A stretch of DNA of 64,000 bases from Streptomonospora mangrovi (GCF_027604915.1 NZ_JAJAQC010000041.1:1-64000), one strand, 5' to 3'. Counted from the stretch's first letter, positions 8,215 to 17,034 are shown. A program made the numbers and translations. The notes: generated by a model from the letters alone, not told the origin.

Positions 8215-9588
8215 GTGGCAACGGAGCCGGGCGCGGGCGGGGCGGACACGGTCGTCATCGACGGCGCCTACGTCGCCACGGTGGGCGGCGAGGAGTACCC
8301 CGGCGGCCACGTCGTGGCCTCGGGCGGGGTCATCACGCACGTGGGGCCGGGACCGGCGCCCACGGCGCCGGGCGCGCGGCGCATCGACGGGCGCGGGTGC
8401 CTGGCCACCCCCGGCCTGGTCAACGCCCACCACCACCTGTTCCAGTGGGCCACCCAGGGGCTGTTCGCCGACGCCACCCTCTTCGAGTGGCTGACCGGCT
8501 CCTATGAGATCTGGAGCGGCCTGGACGCCGAGACCGTCGCCGACACCACCACGGCCGGGCTGACCTGGCTGGCGCTGTCGGGCTGCACCACCGCCGCCGA
8601 CCACCACTACGTCTTCCCGCGCGGGCGCGGCGGGATCTCCGACGCGGAGGTGGCGGCGGCCCGCGCCGTCGGGGTGCGCCTGGAACTCGCCTGCGGCGCC
8701 ATGGACCGGGGCCGCTCGGCGGGCGGCCTGCCGCCCGACTCCGTGGTGGAGACCACCGACGCCGCGCTCGCCCGCACCGCCGACACCGTCGACGCCCACC
8801 ACGACCCCTCCCCCGACGCCATGACGCGGGTGGCGGTGGCGCCGTGCTCGCCCTTCACCGTCAGCCCGGAGCTGATGAGCGAGTCGGCGCGGCTGGCCCG
8901 CGCGGCCGGGGTGCGGCTGCACACCCACCTCGCCGAGACCCGGGACGAGGAGGAGCAGTGCCAAGCCGAGTACGGCTGCACGCCCGTGGAGTACGCCGAC
9001 AAGCTGGGCTGGCTGGGCGACGACGTGTGGGTGGCCCACGCCGTGCACCTGTCCGACACCGCGATCGCGCGCATCAGCGCCTCCGGCACCGGGGTGGCGC
9101 ACTGCCCGTCCTCCAACGCCCGCCTGGGCGCGGGCGTGTGCCGCACCACCGAACTGCTGGAGGCGGGCGTGGCCGTGGGCCTGGGCGTGGACGGCGCGGC
9201 CTCCAGCGAGCTGACGCGCCTGGTGGGCGAGCTGCGCCAGGCGGTGCTGACGGCCCGCGCCCGCAAGGGGCCGCGCGCGCTGAGCGCCCGCCAGGCCCTG
9301 CGCATGGCAACCCTGGGCGGCGCCCGCTGCCTGGGGCGCGAGGACCACCTGGGGTCGCTGGAACCGGGCATGCTGGCCGACGTCGCGCTGTGGCGGGTGG
9401 ACGGCTTCGGCCACGACACCGTCGACGACCCGGTGGTGGCGCTGGTGTTCGGCCCCGACGCGCCGCTGGAGCACCTGCTGGTGGGCGGCGCCACGGTGGT
9501 CGAGCGCGGTGAGTCGCGCACGGTGACGCCCGAGGCGGCAGCGGCGGCGGGCCGGCGGGCGCACCGCCGCCTGGTGGCGGACCGATGA
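8215..9588 (+). CDS. 8-oxoguanine deaminase (amidohydrolase)
   Basis: A 457-residue amidohydrolase-superfamily enzyme. The first metal motif is NAHHHLFQWATQG (near residue 65), followed by SGCTTAADHHYVFP near 125, HTHLAET near 240 and a late VGLGVDGAASSE (Asp ligand) near 325. The segment YEIWSGLDAETV is typical of the 8-oxoguanine deaminase / hydroxydechloroatrazine hydrolase group rather than classical GuaD. Deamination of 8-oxoguanine would give urate, feeding purine breakdown beside xanthine dehydrogenase. GTG 8215 is preferred to GTG 8194 because AAGGGAGA sits about seven bases before it. The 3' end overlaps the next gene by ATGA. Confidence 0.85.
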   Translation: MATEPGAGGADTVVIDGAYVATVGGEEYPGGHVVASGGVITHVGPGPAPTAPGARRIDGRGCLATPGLVNAHHHLFQWATQGLFADATLFEWLTGSYEIWSGLDAETVADTTTAGLTWLALSGCTTAADHHYVFPRGRGGISDAEVAAARAVGVRLELACGAMDRGRSAGGLPPDSVVETTDAALARTADTVDAHHDPSPDAMTRVAVAPCSPFTVSPELMSESARLARAAGVRLHTHLAETRDEEEQCQAEYGCTPVEYADKLGWLGDDVWVAHAVHLSDTAIARISASGTGVAHCPSSNARLGAGVCRTTELLEAGVAVGLGVDGAASSELTRLVGELRQAVLTARARKGPRALSARQALRMATLGGARCLGREDHLGSLEPGMLADVALWRVDGFGHDTVDDPVVALVFGPDAPLEHLLVGGATVVERGESRTVTPEAAAAAGRRAHRRLVADR

Positions 9589-12041
9589 CTCCCGGACCGG
9601 CGCCGACCGCGCCCGCCGCACCGCCGCCCTCCGCTCCGGGTTCGGCCCCGCCCGCCGGGGAGCGGGCGGCCGAGCCGGCGGGCGGCGGCGTGGGCGACAG
9701 CCCGCCGCGCCCCGACGGCACGCTCAAGGTCACCGGCGAGTTCGCCTACTCCTCCGACCTGTGGGCCGAGAACATGCTGTGGGGCATGACGCTGCGCAGC
9801 CCGCACCCGCACGCGCGCATCGTCCGCGTGGACACCGCCCCGGCGCTGCGGCTGCCCGGGGTGCACGCGGTCCTCACCCACGAGGACGTCCCCGGCGAAC
9901 CCCGCTACGGGCTGGAGGTGCGCGACCAGCCGGTGCTGGCCGCCGAAACCGTGCGCTACCGGGGCGAGCCGGTGGCGGTGGTGGCCGCCGACCACCCCGA
10001 GACCGCGCGGCGCGCCCTGGAGCGCATCGTCGTGGACTACGAGGTGCTGGAGCCGGTGTGCGACGCCCGCCGCGCCGCGTTCGACCCCGACTGCCCCCTG
10101 GTGCACCCGCCCGGGTCGGTGCCGCTGCGCCCCGAGCACAACCCGCGCGGCAACGTGCTGCGCCACCAGCCGATCCGCACCGGCGACCTGGCGCGCGGGC
10201 GCACGGTCGCCGACCTGCGCGAGCGCGCCGACGTGGTCGTCACCGGCAGCTACGAGGTCGGCATGCAGGACCAGGCGTGCCTGGGACCGGAGTCGGGGCT
10301 GGCGGTGCCCGCCGAGGACGGCGGGGTCGACCTCTACGTCGCCACCCAGTGGCTGCACGCCGACCAGCGCCAGATCGCGCCGTGCCTGGGGCTGCCGCCG
10401 GAACTGGTGCGGGTGACGCTGGCGGGGGTGGGCGGGGCGTTCGGCGCCCGCGAGGACCTGTCCATGCAGGTCCACGCCTGCCTGCTGGCGCTGCGCACCG
10501 GGCGGCCGGTCAAGATCGTCTACAACCGCGAGGAGTCGTTCTACGGCCACGTCCACCGGCACCCGGCGCACCTGCGGTTCGAGCACGGCGCCGCCGCCGA
10601 CGGGCGGCTGCTCTACGCGGCGCTGGAGATCGTGCTCGACGGCGGCGCCTACGCCTCCACCACCCCGGCGGTGGTAGGGGTGGCGGCGTCGCTGGGCCTG
10701 GGGCCGTATGAGATCCCGCACGCGGCGGTGGACGCCTACGGCGTCTACACCACCAACCCGCCGTGCGGGGCGATGCGCGGGTTCGGCGCGGTGCAGGCGT
10801 GCTTCGGCTACGAGTCGCAGATGGACCGGCTCGCCGAAGCGCTGGACATGGACCCGGTGGAGGTCCGGCTGCGCAACGCCGTGGGGCGGGGGTCGGTGCT
10901 GCCCACCGGCCAGCGGATCGACGCGCCGCTGCCGATGGCCGAGATGCTGGAGCGGGCGCGCGCGCTGCCGATGCCCCCGCCGCCGGAGGCCGCGCCCGGC
11001 CGCGTCGACCCCCTCGCGCTGCCCGGCGGCGCGGGCGGCGCCGGGGTCGGCGCTTCGGTGGTGCGCGGCGTGGGCTACGGGGTGGGGCTGAAGAACCTGT
11101 GCTTCTCGGAGGGCTTCGACGACCACTCCACGGCGCGGGTGCGCCTGGAAGTGGTCGGCGGGGTGCCGGTGGCGCTGGTGCACACGGCGGCGGCCGAGGT
11201 CGGGCAGGGGCTGGTCACGCTCCAGGAGCAGATCGCCCGCACCGAACTGGGGGTGCGGCGGGTGGCCCTGCACCCGGCCGACACGTCGGTCGGCTCGGCG
11301 GGGTCGTCGTCGGCCTCGCGCCAGTCGCACATGACCGGCGGCGCGGTGAAGGCGGCCTGCGAGGCGGTGCGCGCCCGGGTGGTGGCCCTGGCCCGGGCGC
11401 GGGGGCTGCTTGCGGGTGAGGGCGGCGGAGCCGTCGGTGGGGCTGACGGCGGCGTCCGGCTGGCGGCGGACTGCCTGGTGCCGCCGGGCGGCGCCGCGCC
11501 GGTCCCGCTGGCCGAGGTGCTGGGTGACGCGGTGGTCGAGGAGACGCGGGAGTTCCGGCACCGCCCCACCAGCCCGCTGGACCCGGTCACCGGCCAGGGC
11601 TCCTCGCACGCGCAACTGGGCATGTGCGTGCACCGCGCGGTGGTGGACGTGGACGTGGAGCTGGGCCTGGTGCGGGTGGTGGCGCTGGACGCCGTGCAGG
11701 AGGTGGGGCGCGCGCTGCACCCCCGCCAACTCGTCGGCCAGATCCACGGCGGCGCCACGCAGGGGCTGGGGCTGGCGCTGATGGAGGAGGTGCAGGTGGC
11801 CGACGGCGTCATCCGCAACCCGTCGTTCACCGACTACCTGATCCCCACGGTGCTGGACGTCCCGCCGATGCGCGTGGAGGTGCTGGAGCACGCCGACCCG
11901 CAGGCGCCCTACGGCCTGCGCGGGGCGGGCGAGCCGCCGACGCTGTCGGCGACCCCGGCGGTGGTGGCCGCCGTACGCGCCGCCACCGGCCGCCCACTGA
12001 CCCGGGTCCCGCTGCGGCCGGAGGACATCGCCCTGCCCTGA
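9585..12041 (+). CDS. Xanthine dehydrogenase molybdopterin-binding subunit (CoxL-like)
   Basis: An 818-residue large subunit. A Pro/Ala-rich N-terminal tail of about 40 residues precedes the aldehyde oxidase/xanthine dehydrogenase domain. Cofactor motifs are GVGGAFGAREDLSMQ near 283, MRGFGAVQACFGYESQ near 397 and SSSASRQSHMTGGAV near 570; the catalytic Glu lies in GLRGAGEPP near 780. With the FAD and FeS subunits it would oxidise hypoxanthine/xanthine to urate. Its ATG overlaps the deaminase stop. A substrate other than xanthine cannot be excluded, but the PucR and deaminase context supports purines. No XdhC-like Mo-insertion chaperone gene is nearby. Confidence 0.9.
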   Translation: MTPGPAPTAPAAPPPSAPGSAPPAGERAAEPAGGGVGDSPPRPDGTLKVTGEFAYSSDLWAENMLWGMTLRSPHPHARIVRVDTAPALRLPGVHAVLTHEDVPGEPRYGLEVRDQPVLAAETVRYRGEPVAVVAADHPETARRALERIVVDYEVLEPVCDARRAAFDPDCPLVHPPGSVPLRPEHNPRGNVLRHQPIRTGDLARGRTVADLRERADVVVTGSYEVGMQDQACLGPESGLAVPAEDGGVDLYVATQWLHADQRQIAPCLGLPPELVRVTLAGVGGAFGAREDLSMQVHACLLALRTGRPVKIVYNREESFYGHVHRHPAHLRFEHGAAADGRLLYAALEIVLDGGAYASTTPAVVGVAASLGLGPYEIPHAAVDAYGVYTTNPPCGAMRGFGAVQACFGYESQMDRLAEALDMDPVEVRLRNAVGRGSVLPTGQRIDAPLPMAEMLERARALPMPPPPEAAPGRVDPLALPGGAGGAGVGASVVRGVGYGVGLKNLCFSEGFDDHSTARVRLEVVGGVPVALVHTAAAEVGQGLVTLQEQIARTELGVRRVALHPADTSVGSAGSSSASRQSHMTGGAVKAACEAVRARVVALARARGLLAGEGGGAVGGADGGVRLAADCLVPPGGAAPVPLAEVLGDAVVEETREFRHRPTSPLDPVTGQGSSHAQLGMCVHRAVVDVDVELGLVRVVALDAVQEVGRALHPRQLVGQIHGGATQGLGLALMEEVQVADGVIRNPSFTDYLIPTVLDVPPMRVEVLEHADPQAPYGLRGAGEPPTLSATPAVVAAVRAATGRPLTRVPLRPEDIALP

Positions 12042-12128
12042 GCACCTGAGGGCTGGTGCGGGCACGCGGCTATCGGCCCGTGGCGCGGACGGCGGAGGCC
12101 GGGACGAGCCGTCGCGCCCGCGCCCCTC

Positions 12129-12167
12129 CCCCAAGGGCCGGGCGGGTCGTCCGCCCGGCCCTTGGGG
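12129..12167. terminator. Strong bidirectional terminator hairpin
   Basis: A perfect 17-bp stem (arms 12129-12145 and 12151-12167) closes a 5-nt loop, GTCGT. It lies between the convergent xanthine dehydrogenase and SDR genes and can serve both. Confidence 0.85.
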
Positions 12168-12200
12168 TCACCGGTGGCGGTACCGGCACCGCCACCAGGG

Positions 12201-12962
12201 TCAGGCGCCCTCGCGGTGCACGCTCAGCGGGGAGAAGCTCTGGGCCACCGGCATCAGCTCCAGGGTGTTGACGTTGACGTGCGCGGGCTGGTCCACGACC
12301 CAGCGCACCGCCTCGGCGACGTCCTCCGGGGTCAGGGGCTGGGTGTCGGCGTAGACTGCCGAGGCGCGCTCGTCGTCGCCGTGGAACCGCACCTGGGAGA
12401 ACTCCGTGCCGCCCGCCAGCCCGGGCTCGACGTTGGTCACCCGCACCCCGGTGCCGTGCAGGTCGGCGCGCAGGTTGAGGCTGAACTGGCGCACGAACGC
12501 CTTGGTCGCCCCGTAGACGTTGCCGCCGGGGTAGGGGTAGTTGCCGGCCACCGAGCCGATGTTGACGACGTGGCCCCGGCCGCGCTCCACCATGCCGGGC
12601 AGCAGCGCGCGCGTGACGTAGAGCAGGCCGGTGACGTTGGTGTCGACCATGCGCTGCCAGTCCTCCAGGTCGGCCTCCGCCGCGCTCGACAGGCCCAGCG
12701 CCAGCCCGGCGTTGTTGACCAGGACGTCGACGCGCGCGAACTCCTCGGGCAGGCCGGCCAGCGCCCGGTCCACGGCCGCGCGGTCGCGCACGTCCAGCTC
12801 CACCGGCAGCACCGCCGGTCCCAGCTCCTTCGCCAGCTCGGCGAGCCGGTCGGCGCGGCGGGCGGCGGCCGCCACGCGCAGCCCCGACTCCACGAGGCGG
12901 CGGGTGATCTCGGCGCCGAAACCCGTGCTGGCGCCGGTCACGAATGCGGTTGTGTACTCCAT
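12201..12962 (-). CDS. SDR-family NADP-dependent oxidoreductase (YdfG-like)
   Basis: A 253-residue classical short-chain dehydrogenase. The Rossmann motif TGASTGFG is near residue 9, NNAG near 87, the catalytic Ser near 136 (IGSVAGNYPYPG) and YGATK near 149-153; Arg at ARRAD after beta-2 suggests NADP. The pattern VNIGSVAG and late PEDVAEAVRWVVDQPAHVNVN match the YdfG-like 3-hydroxy acid/serine dehydrogenase branch. Substrate is not certain. It has no ribosome binding site; TAGGCT seven bases upstream (12970-12975) suggests a leaderless message. It is read towards the purine operon and shares its terminator. Confidence 0.88.
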   Translation of the reverse strand: MEYTTAFVTGASTGFGAEITRRLVESGLRVAAAARRADRLAELAKELGPAVLPVELDVRDRAAVDRALAGLPEEFARVDVLVNNAGLALGLSSAAEADLEDWQRMVDTNVTGLLYVTRALLPGMVERGRGHVVNIGSVAGNYPYPGGNVYGATKAFVRQFSLNLRADLHGTGVRVTNVEPGLAGGTEFSQVRFHGDDERASAVYADTQPLTPEDVAEAVRWVVDQPAHVNVNTLELMPVAQSFSPLSVHREGA

Positions 12963-12969
12963 GGTCGGG

Positions 12970-12975
12970 AGCCTA
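12970..12975 (-). promoter_or_regulatory. Leaderless-type -10 element (TAGGCT)
   Basis: TAGGCT on the minus strand, seven bases before the ATG of the SDR gene; no Shine-Dalgarno sequence intervenes. Confidence 0.45.
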
Positions 12976-13009
12976 GAGGGGGCGCGCGGCGGGGGTTCGG
13001 GCGGGTGCT

Positions 13010-13480
13010 TCAGTCCAGTCCGGTGACGAACCGGGTGGCCTCGGCCTCGCTCATGCCGGTCTCGCCGGCGACCAGCCGGACGGCGTCGGCCACGCGGTCC
13101 TGGTCGCGCAGGTCGCGCGCCCGCTCGGCCAGCGAACCGCCGACCGAGGCCGAGGCCGGGACCGGTCCCGCGCCGGGCTCGGGCAGCGTGGGGATGGTGC
13201 GGCCCTGGGCCAGCGCGTCGCTGACCTCCTTGGCGCTGCGCAGGTCGTAGCCGGTCTCCTCGCGGATGAGCTTGATGGCCGGGATCTGCTTGTTCTGCCG
13301 GATGAGCGCGGTGGCGCGCTCGACCAGGTCCCGCGGCAGGGGCTGGAGCAGCGGCGCGGCCGGGCGCACGGGGGGTCGGGCAGCGCCGCGCCGCCGGGCG
13401 GTCACCGCACTGGCCGCCACGAGGACGGCGACGACGACCACGACGGCGAGGACGATGAATTCAGAGGTGCCGAGGGACAT
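13010..13480 (-). CDS. Membrane-anchored protein with two L7/L12-like modules
   Basis: A 156-residue protein. Residues 8-28 are one transmembrane helix (FIVLAVVVVVAVLVAASAV), followed by a short basic, Pro-rich linker. Residues about 50-92 (RATALIRQNKQIPAIKLIRE, then TGYDLRSAKEVSDAL) closely resemble the C-terminal domain of ribosomal protein L7/L12. A second, weaker copy (LAERARDLRDQDRVADAVRL, then AGETGMSEAEATRFV) occupies 115-154. Free-standing proteins with this fold are known in actinobacteria but their role is not established. The ATG has TACAAT six bases upstream, suggesting leaderless expression. Function unknown. Confidence 0.8.
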   Translation of the reverse strand: MSLGTSEFIVLAVVVVVAVLVAASAVTARRRGAARPPVRPAAPLLQPLPRDLVERATALIRQNKQIPAIKLIREETGYDLRSAKEVSDALAQGRTIPTLPEPGAGPVPASASVGGSLAERARDLRDQDRVADAVRLVAGETGMSEAEATRFVTGLD

Positions 13481-13486
13481 GCGGGG

Positions 13487-13492
13487 ATTGTA
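13487..13492 (-). promoter_or_regulatory. Leaderless-type -10 element (TACAAT)
   Basis: TACAAT on the minus strand, six bases before the ATG of the L7/L12-like membrane protein gene. Confidence 0.5.
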
Positions 13493-13597
13493 GGGCCCCG
13501 CCGTCTTCCTGCCGGAACGCGGGGCCGAGCGCCGACACCGGCCGCCGGCACCGGCGCAGGCACCCCGCGTCCGCGTCGCCGACGCCCCGCGCCCGCC

Positions 13598-14341
13598 TCA
13601 CTCCGGCCGCAGGCCCGGTGCGGTCAGCCCCGCCACGAGGTCGGCCAGCAGCAGGTGCAGCTCGCGCTCCACGTCGGTGGGCTCGCCCCGCCCGCCCCGG
13701 TGGCCCGACAGCTTCTTGGCCAGGTGGCCCGACAGCGCCAGGGTGATCACCCCGTGCAGGGCGGCGGTGCTCAGCAGGACCATCCGCCAGGGGTCGCCGG
13801 GGCGGATGGCGCCGAGGCGCTGGCCCTCGGCCACCGCGCGCACGCACTCCTCCATCATCCGGGCGGCGGAGTCGTGCAGGTCGTCCTCGTCGACGTGGTC
13901 GCGGTGCTCGCCGTGGGCCAGCCGGTAGTGCTCGGGCGCCTCCAGGCCGAGGCGGACGTAGCCGGAGAAGGCGCGCAGCAGCGCGCCGGGCACCTCCTCG
14001 GGTGCGGTGTCGGGCCCGGGGAGGTTGCCGACCACCTCGGCCCACATGCGCTCCATCATGCGCAGGGCCACCGCCCGCAGCAGGTCGTCCTTGCCGCGGA
14101 AGTGGCGGTAGGGGGCGGTGCGCGAGACGCCGACGCGTTCGCCCACGCCGCGCATGGTGACCGCCTCGGGGCCGCCCGCCGCGAGCATGTCCCAGGCCGC
14201 GTCGATGAGGCGGCGGCGGGTGTCGGCCGCACCGGTGGAGTCGGCGGCGGAGTCAGCGGAGTCTGCGGCGGCGGAATCGGTGGAGTCGGCGGGCTCCGGG
14301 GGTGCCGCTCCTGCGGCGGCGCGCCTCTGAGCTGCGGACAT
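13598..14341 (-). CDS. TetR-family repressor, probably of the divergent Mo-hydroxylase operon
   Basis: A 247-residue TetR regulator. A low-complexity Ala/Asp/Ser N-terminus (about residues 10-40, built of ADS/DSA repeats) precedes the DNA-binding domain; the recognition helix region reads GVGERVGVSRTAPYRHF (near 64-80). The ligand domain contains LLLADLVAGL near the C-terminus. It diverges from the fused molybdenum hydroxylase gene with only 86 bp between. Its own promoter (TTGACG at 14371-14376, 17-bp spacer, TAGGCT at 14348-14353, six bases before the ATG) has its -35 inside a perfect operator, so autorepression is likely. The inducer is unknown. Confidence 0.9.
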   Translation of the reverse strand: MSAAQRRAAAGAAPPEPADSTDSAAADSADSAADSTGAADTRRRLIDAAWDMLAAGGPEAVTMRGVGERVGVSRTAPYRHFRGKDDLLRAVALRMMERMWAEVVGNLPGPDTAPEEVPGALLRAFSGYVRLGLEAPEHYRLAHGEHRDHVDEDDLHDSAARMMEECVRAVAEGQRLGAIRPGDPWRMVLLSTAALHGVITLALSGHLAKKLSGHRGGRGEPTDVERELHLLLADLVAGLTAPGLRPE

Positions 14342-14347
14342 GCGCCG

Positions 14348-14376
14348 AGCCTACGACACCAGGTTGACAGCGTCAA
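14348..14376 (-). promoter_or_regulatory. Promoter of the TetR gene, leaderless
   Basis: On the minus strand TTGACG (14371-14376) and TAGGCT (14348-14353) are separated by 17 bp, and the -10 is six bases before the ATG. The -35 lies within operator 1. Confidence 0.65.
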
Positions 14377-14377
14377 C
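14363..14377. promoter_or_regulatory. TetR operator 1 (GTTGAC-AGC-GTCAAC)
   Basis: A perfect 15-bp inverted repeat with 6-bp arms. It covers the -35 of the rightward operon promoter (TTGACA 14364-14369) and the -35 of the TetR gene, so one bound repressor would block both. Confidence 0.75.
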
Positions 14378-14392
14378 CACACTGCCTACGTT
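14364..14392 (+). promoter_or_regulatory. Sigma70-like promoter of the fused Mo-hydroxylase operon
   Basis: TTGACA (14364-14369), a 17-bp spacer and TACGTT (14387-14392). The predicted start near 14399 falls within operator 2, giving a leader of about 30 nt. Confidence 0.65.
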
Positions 14393-14404
14393 GACGTTGT
14401 CAAC
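14390..14404. promoter_or_regulatory. TetR operator 2 (GTTGAC-GTT-GTCAAC)
   Basis: A second perfect 15-bp inverted repeat with the same arms as operator 1, centred 27 bp downstream. It spans the predicted transcription start of the rightward operon. Confidence 0.75.
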
Positions 14405-14427
14405 ACGATCCACCGGGGAGCCCCACG

Positions 14428-17034
14428 TTGGACATGACCCTCAACGGAGCCGCGGCTGAGGCCAGCCCCGGCTCCGACACCACCGCCGCCGAACTCGTCC
14501 GCGACGAACTCGGCCTTACCGGAACCAAGGTCGCCTGCGGAGCGGGGGTCTGCGGCGCCTGCACGCTCCTGGTCGACGGCACCCCCACCGCCTCCTGCCT
14601 GCTGCCCGCCACCGCGCTGGCCGGGCGCACCGTCACCACCGTCGAAGGGCTGGCCGGCCCCGACGGGCTCCACCCCGTGCAGCGCGCCTTCGCCGCGCAC
14701 GACGGCATGCAGTGCGGCTACTGCACCCCCGGCTTCGTCGTGGAGGCCGCCGCCTTCGTGGACCGCCACCGGGCCGAGCACGGCGACACCCGCCCCAGCC
14801 GCGCCGAGATCGCCGACGCGCTCGCCGGCCACCTGTGCCGCTGCGGCGCCTACGAGGGCATCTACGCCGCCGTGGCGGCCGCCTGCGCGGGCGAGCACGA
14901 CACCGAGTCCCCCCTGCCCCCGCCGCGCGCCGAGGCCGAGGAGAAGGTCACCGGCCGCGCCCGCTACACCACCGACGTCCGCCCCGAGGGCTGCTGGGAG
15001 GCGGTGCTGGTGCGCTCCACCCGCGCCCACGCCCGGGTGGCCGCCGTCGACGCCGGCGGCGCGGTGCACGTCGACCTGCTCGGCGCCGACCGCACCGTGC
15101 GCTACGTGGGCCAGCCGCTGCTGGCGGTGGCCGCACCCACCCCCGCCGAGGCGCGCGCCGCCGCCGAGCGGGTGGCCGTGGACTACCGCGACCTGCCCGC
15201 CGCGCTCGACCCCGCCGCCGCCCACCACGCGGGCGCGCCGGTGGTCTACCCCACGCGCGAGGCGCAGAACGCGGCGCCCTCCAACAACGAGGGCCCGCCG
15301 CTGCCCGGGCGCTGGCGCGGCAACCTGCGGGGGCCCTCGGGGTTCGGCTGGCGCGGCGGCACCGCCGTGCGCCGCGTCAAGGACGCCGCCAAGCGCGGCG
15401 ACCGCCGCCTGGTCGCCGAGGTGTTCCGCACCGGGCCGCAGGTGCACACCGCCCTGGAGCCGCACGCGTGCGTGGCCCGCTGGGACGAGCACGGCGACCT
15501 GCACCTGCACACCTCCACCCAGGCGGTGGTGGGCGTGGCCGAGGCCGCCGCCAAGCGGTGGGGCCTGCCCCGCGAGCGCGTGCACGTCACCGCCGAGCAC
15601 GTCGGCGGCGGGTTCGGCGCCAAGGGCGGCCTGCGCGTGGAGGTGGTCGCCGCCGCCGAACTCGCCCGCGCGGCCGGCGCGCCGGTGCGCCTGGTGTTCG
15701 ACCGGGCCGAGGAGCTGACCGACGCCGGGCACCGCCCCGGCGCCCGCGTCGAACTGGGCCTGCTGGCCGACGCCAAGGGCGACCTCGCCGCGCTGACCAT
15801 GGACGCCTACAACGACGGCGGCATGTCCACCGGCGGCATGGTCGCCACGCTGGGCCTGCTGATGTACGGCAACGCGCCCCGGCGGCTGCGCGACTTCGAC
15901 GTCCTCACCAACCGGCCCCCCGGCGCGCCGTTCCGCGGCCCCGGCGGCGCGCAGTTCCACTGGGCGCTGGAGCAGGGCGTGGACATGATGGCCGAGCGGC
16001 TGGGCGAGGACCCCCTCGCGCTGCGCCGGCGCTGGGACGGCAACCGCAAGCGGCGCGCGCTCTACGACTGGGCCGCGGCACTGCCGGTGTGGGCCGAGCG
16101 CACGCGCGGCGCCGGCACCGGCCGGTTCCGGCGCGGTGTCGGGGTGGCCGCCGCCAACTGGATCTACCTCACCGACCCCGCGACGGTGGTCGACCTGGTG
16201 GTCGAGGACGGCGCCGTGGTGGCCCGCAGCGCCGTGCAGGACATCGGCACCGGATCGCGGTCGGTGATCACCGACGTCGTGCGGACCGAACTGGGCCTGC
16301 CCGCCGACCGCGTGCGGGTGGGGGTGGGGCGCAGCGGCTGGTCCTACGCGCCCGGCTCCAACGGCAGCCGCACGACCGCATCGATCGGCCCGGCCGCGCG
16401 CGACGCCGCCCGCGCGCTGCGCGAGGAGGTGCGCCGCCGGGCGCCGGGTGCGGTGTCGGGCTCGGGCGCGCTGGACCCCGAGGCGCTGAAGTCGCTGGAG
16501 GGCACCCAGGCCGGTGGGCGCCGCCGGCGCGACCGGGGCGGCTACCTCACGCCGGTGGCGCTGCCGGGCATGGGCGCGCCGGGCCGGGGCCTCACCGGCG
16601 CGGTGCACGTCATGGAGGTCGAGGTCGACACCCTGCTCGGGCAGGTGCGGCCGCTGCGCTGCTGGGCCGGGATCTCGGCCGGCCGGATGTACAACGATCG
16701 CCTGGCCCGCAACCAGTGCGAGGGCGGCGTGGTGCAGGGCATCGGCTACGCGCTCTACGAGCAGCGCCGCGACGACCCCGTCACGGGCGCGGTGCTGACC
16801 ACCAACCTGGAGGACTACCGGATCCCCGGTATCGGCGACACCCCCGAGATCACCGTGCACTTCCACGAAGAGGGCTGGGAGCACGTGGTGGGCGGCGGCG
16901 TCGGGATCGGCGAGGTCTCCACCATCGGGGTCGCGGCGGCGGTGGGCAACGCGGTCCACGACGCCACGGGCTGGCGCCCGCGCGAAGTCCCCATCCGCCC
17001 CGACCGCCTGCTCGAAGGGATCGGTTTGAAGTGA
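14428..17034 (+). CDS. Fused [2Fe-2S]-molybdopterin subunit of a xanthine dehydrogenase-family enzyme
   Basis: An 868-residue fusion of subunits that are separate in the purine operon. Residues 1-150 are the FeS part: CGAGVCGAC near 37-45, CGYC near 96 and CRC near 136. From about 165 follows the molybdenum domain: KVTGRARYTTDV, GGGFGAKGGLRVE near 395, FRGPGGAQFHW near 503 and the catalytic Glu in GGGVGIGEVST near 823. The start is TTG 14428 (GGGGAG seven bases before) or ATG 14434. It is a hydroxylase for an aldehyde or heterocycle; substrate unknown. The FAD subunit follows with a GTGA overlap. The TetR operators indicate inducible expression. Confidence 0.9.
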   Translation: MDMTLNGAAAEASPGSDTTAAELVRDELGLTGTKVACGAGVCGACTLLVDGTPTASCLLPATALAGRTVTTVEGLAGPDGLHPVQRAFAAHDGMQCGYCTPGFVVEAAAFVDRHRAEHGDTRPSRAEIADALAGHLCRCGAYEGIYAAVAAACAGEHDTESPLPPPRAEAEEKVTGRARYTTDVRPEGCWEAVLVRSTRAHARVAAVDAGGAVHVDLLGADRTVRYVGQPLLAVAAPTPAEARAAAERVAVDYRDLPAALDPAAAHHAGAPVVYPTREAQNAAPSNNEGPPLPGRWRGNLRGPSGFGWRGGTAVRRVKDAAKRGDRRLVAEVFRTGPQVHTALEPHACVARWDEHGDLHLHTSTQAVVGVAEAAAKRWGLPRERVHVTAEHVGGGFGAKGGLRVEVVAAAELARAAGAPVRLVFDRAEELTDAGHRPGARVELGLLADAKGDLAALTMDAYNDGGMSTGGMVATLGLLMYGNAPRRLRDFDVLTNRPPGAPFRGPGGAQFHWALEQGVDMMAERLGEDPLALRRRWDGNRKRRALYDWAAALPVWAERTRGAGTGRFRRGVGVAAANWIYLTDPATVVDLVVEDGAVVARSAVQDIGTGSRSVITDVVRTELGLPADRVRVGVGRSGWSYAPGSNGSRTTASIGPAARDAARALREEVRRRAPGAVSGSGALDPEALKSLEGTQAGGRRRRDRGGYLTPVALPGMGAPGRGLTGAVHVMEVEVDTLLGQVRPLRCWAGISAGRMYNDRLARNQCEGGVVQGIGYALYEQRRDDPVTGAVLTTNLEDYRIPGIGDTPEITVHFHEEGWEHVVGGGVGIGEVSTIGVAAAVGNAVHDATGWRPREVPIRPDRLLEGIGLK

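Noticed and set aside
8607-12134. Large minus-strand reading frame (1175 codons) opposite the deaminase and Mo subunit genes
   Set aside because: Gln/Arg/His-rich antisense product without family motifs; the plus strand carries clear enzymes with correct catalytic motifs.
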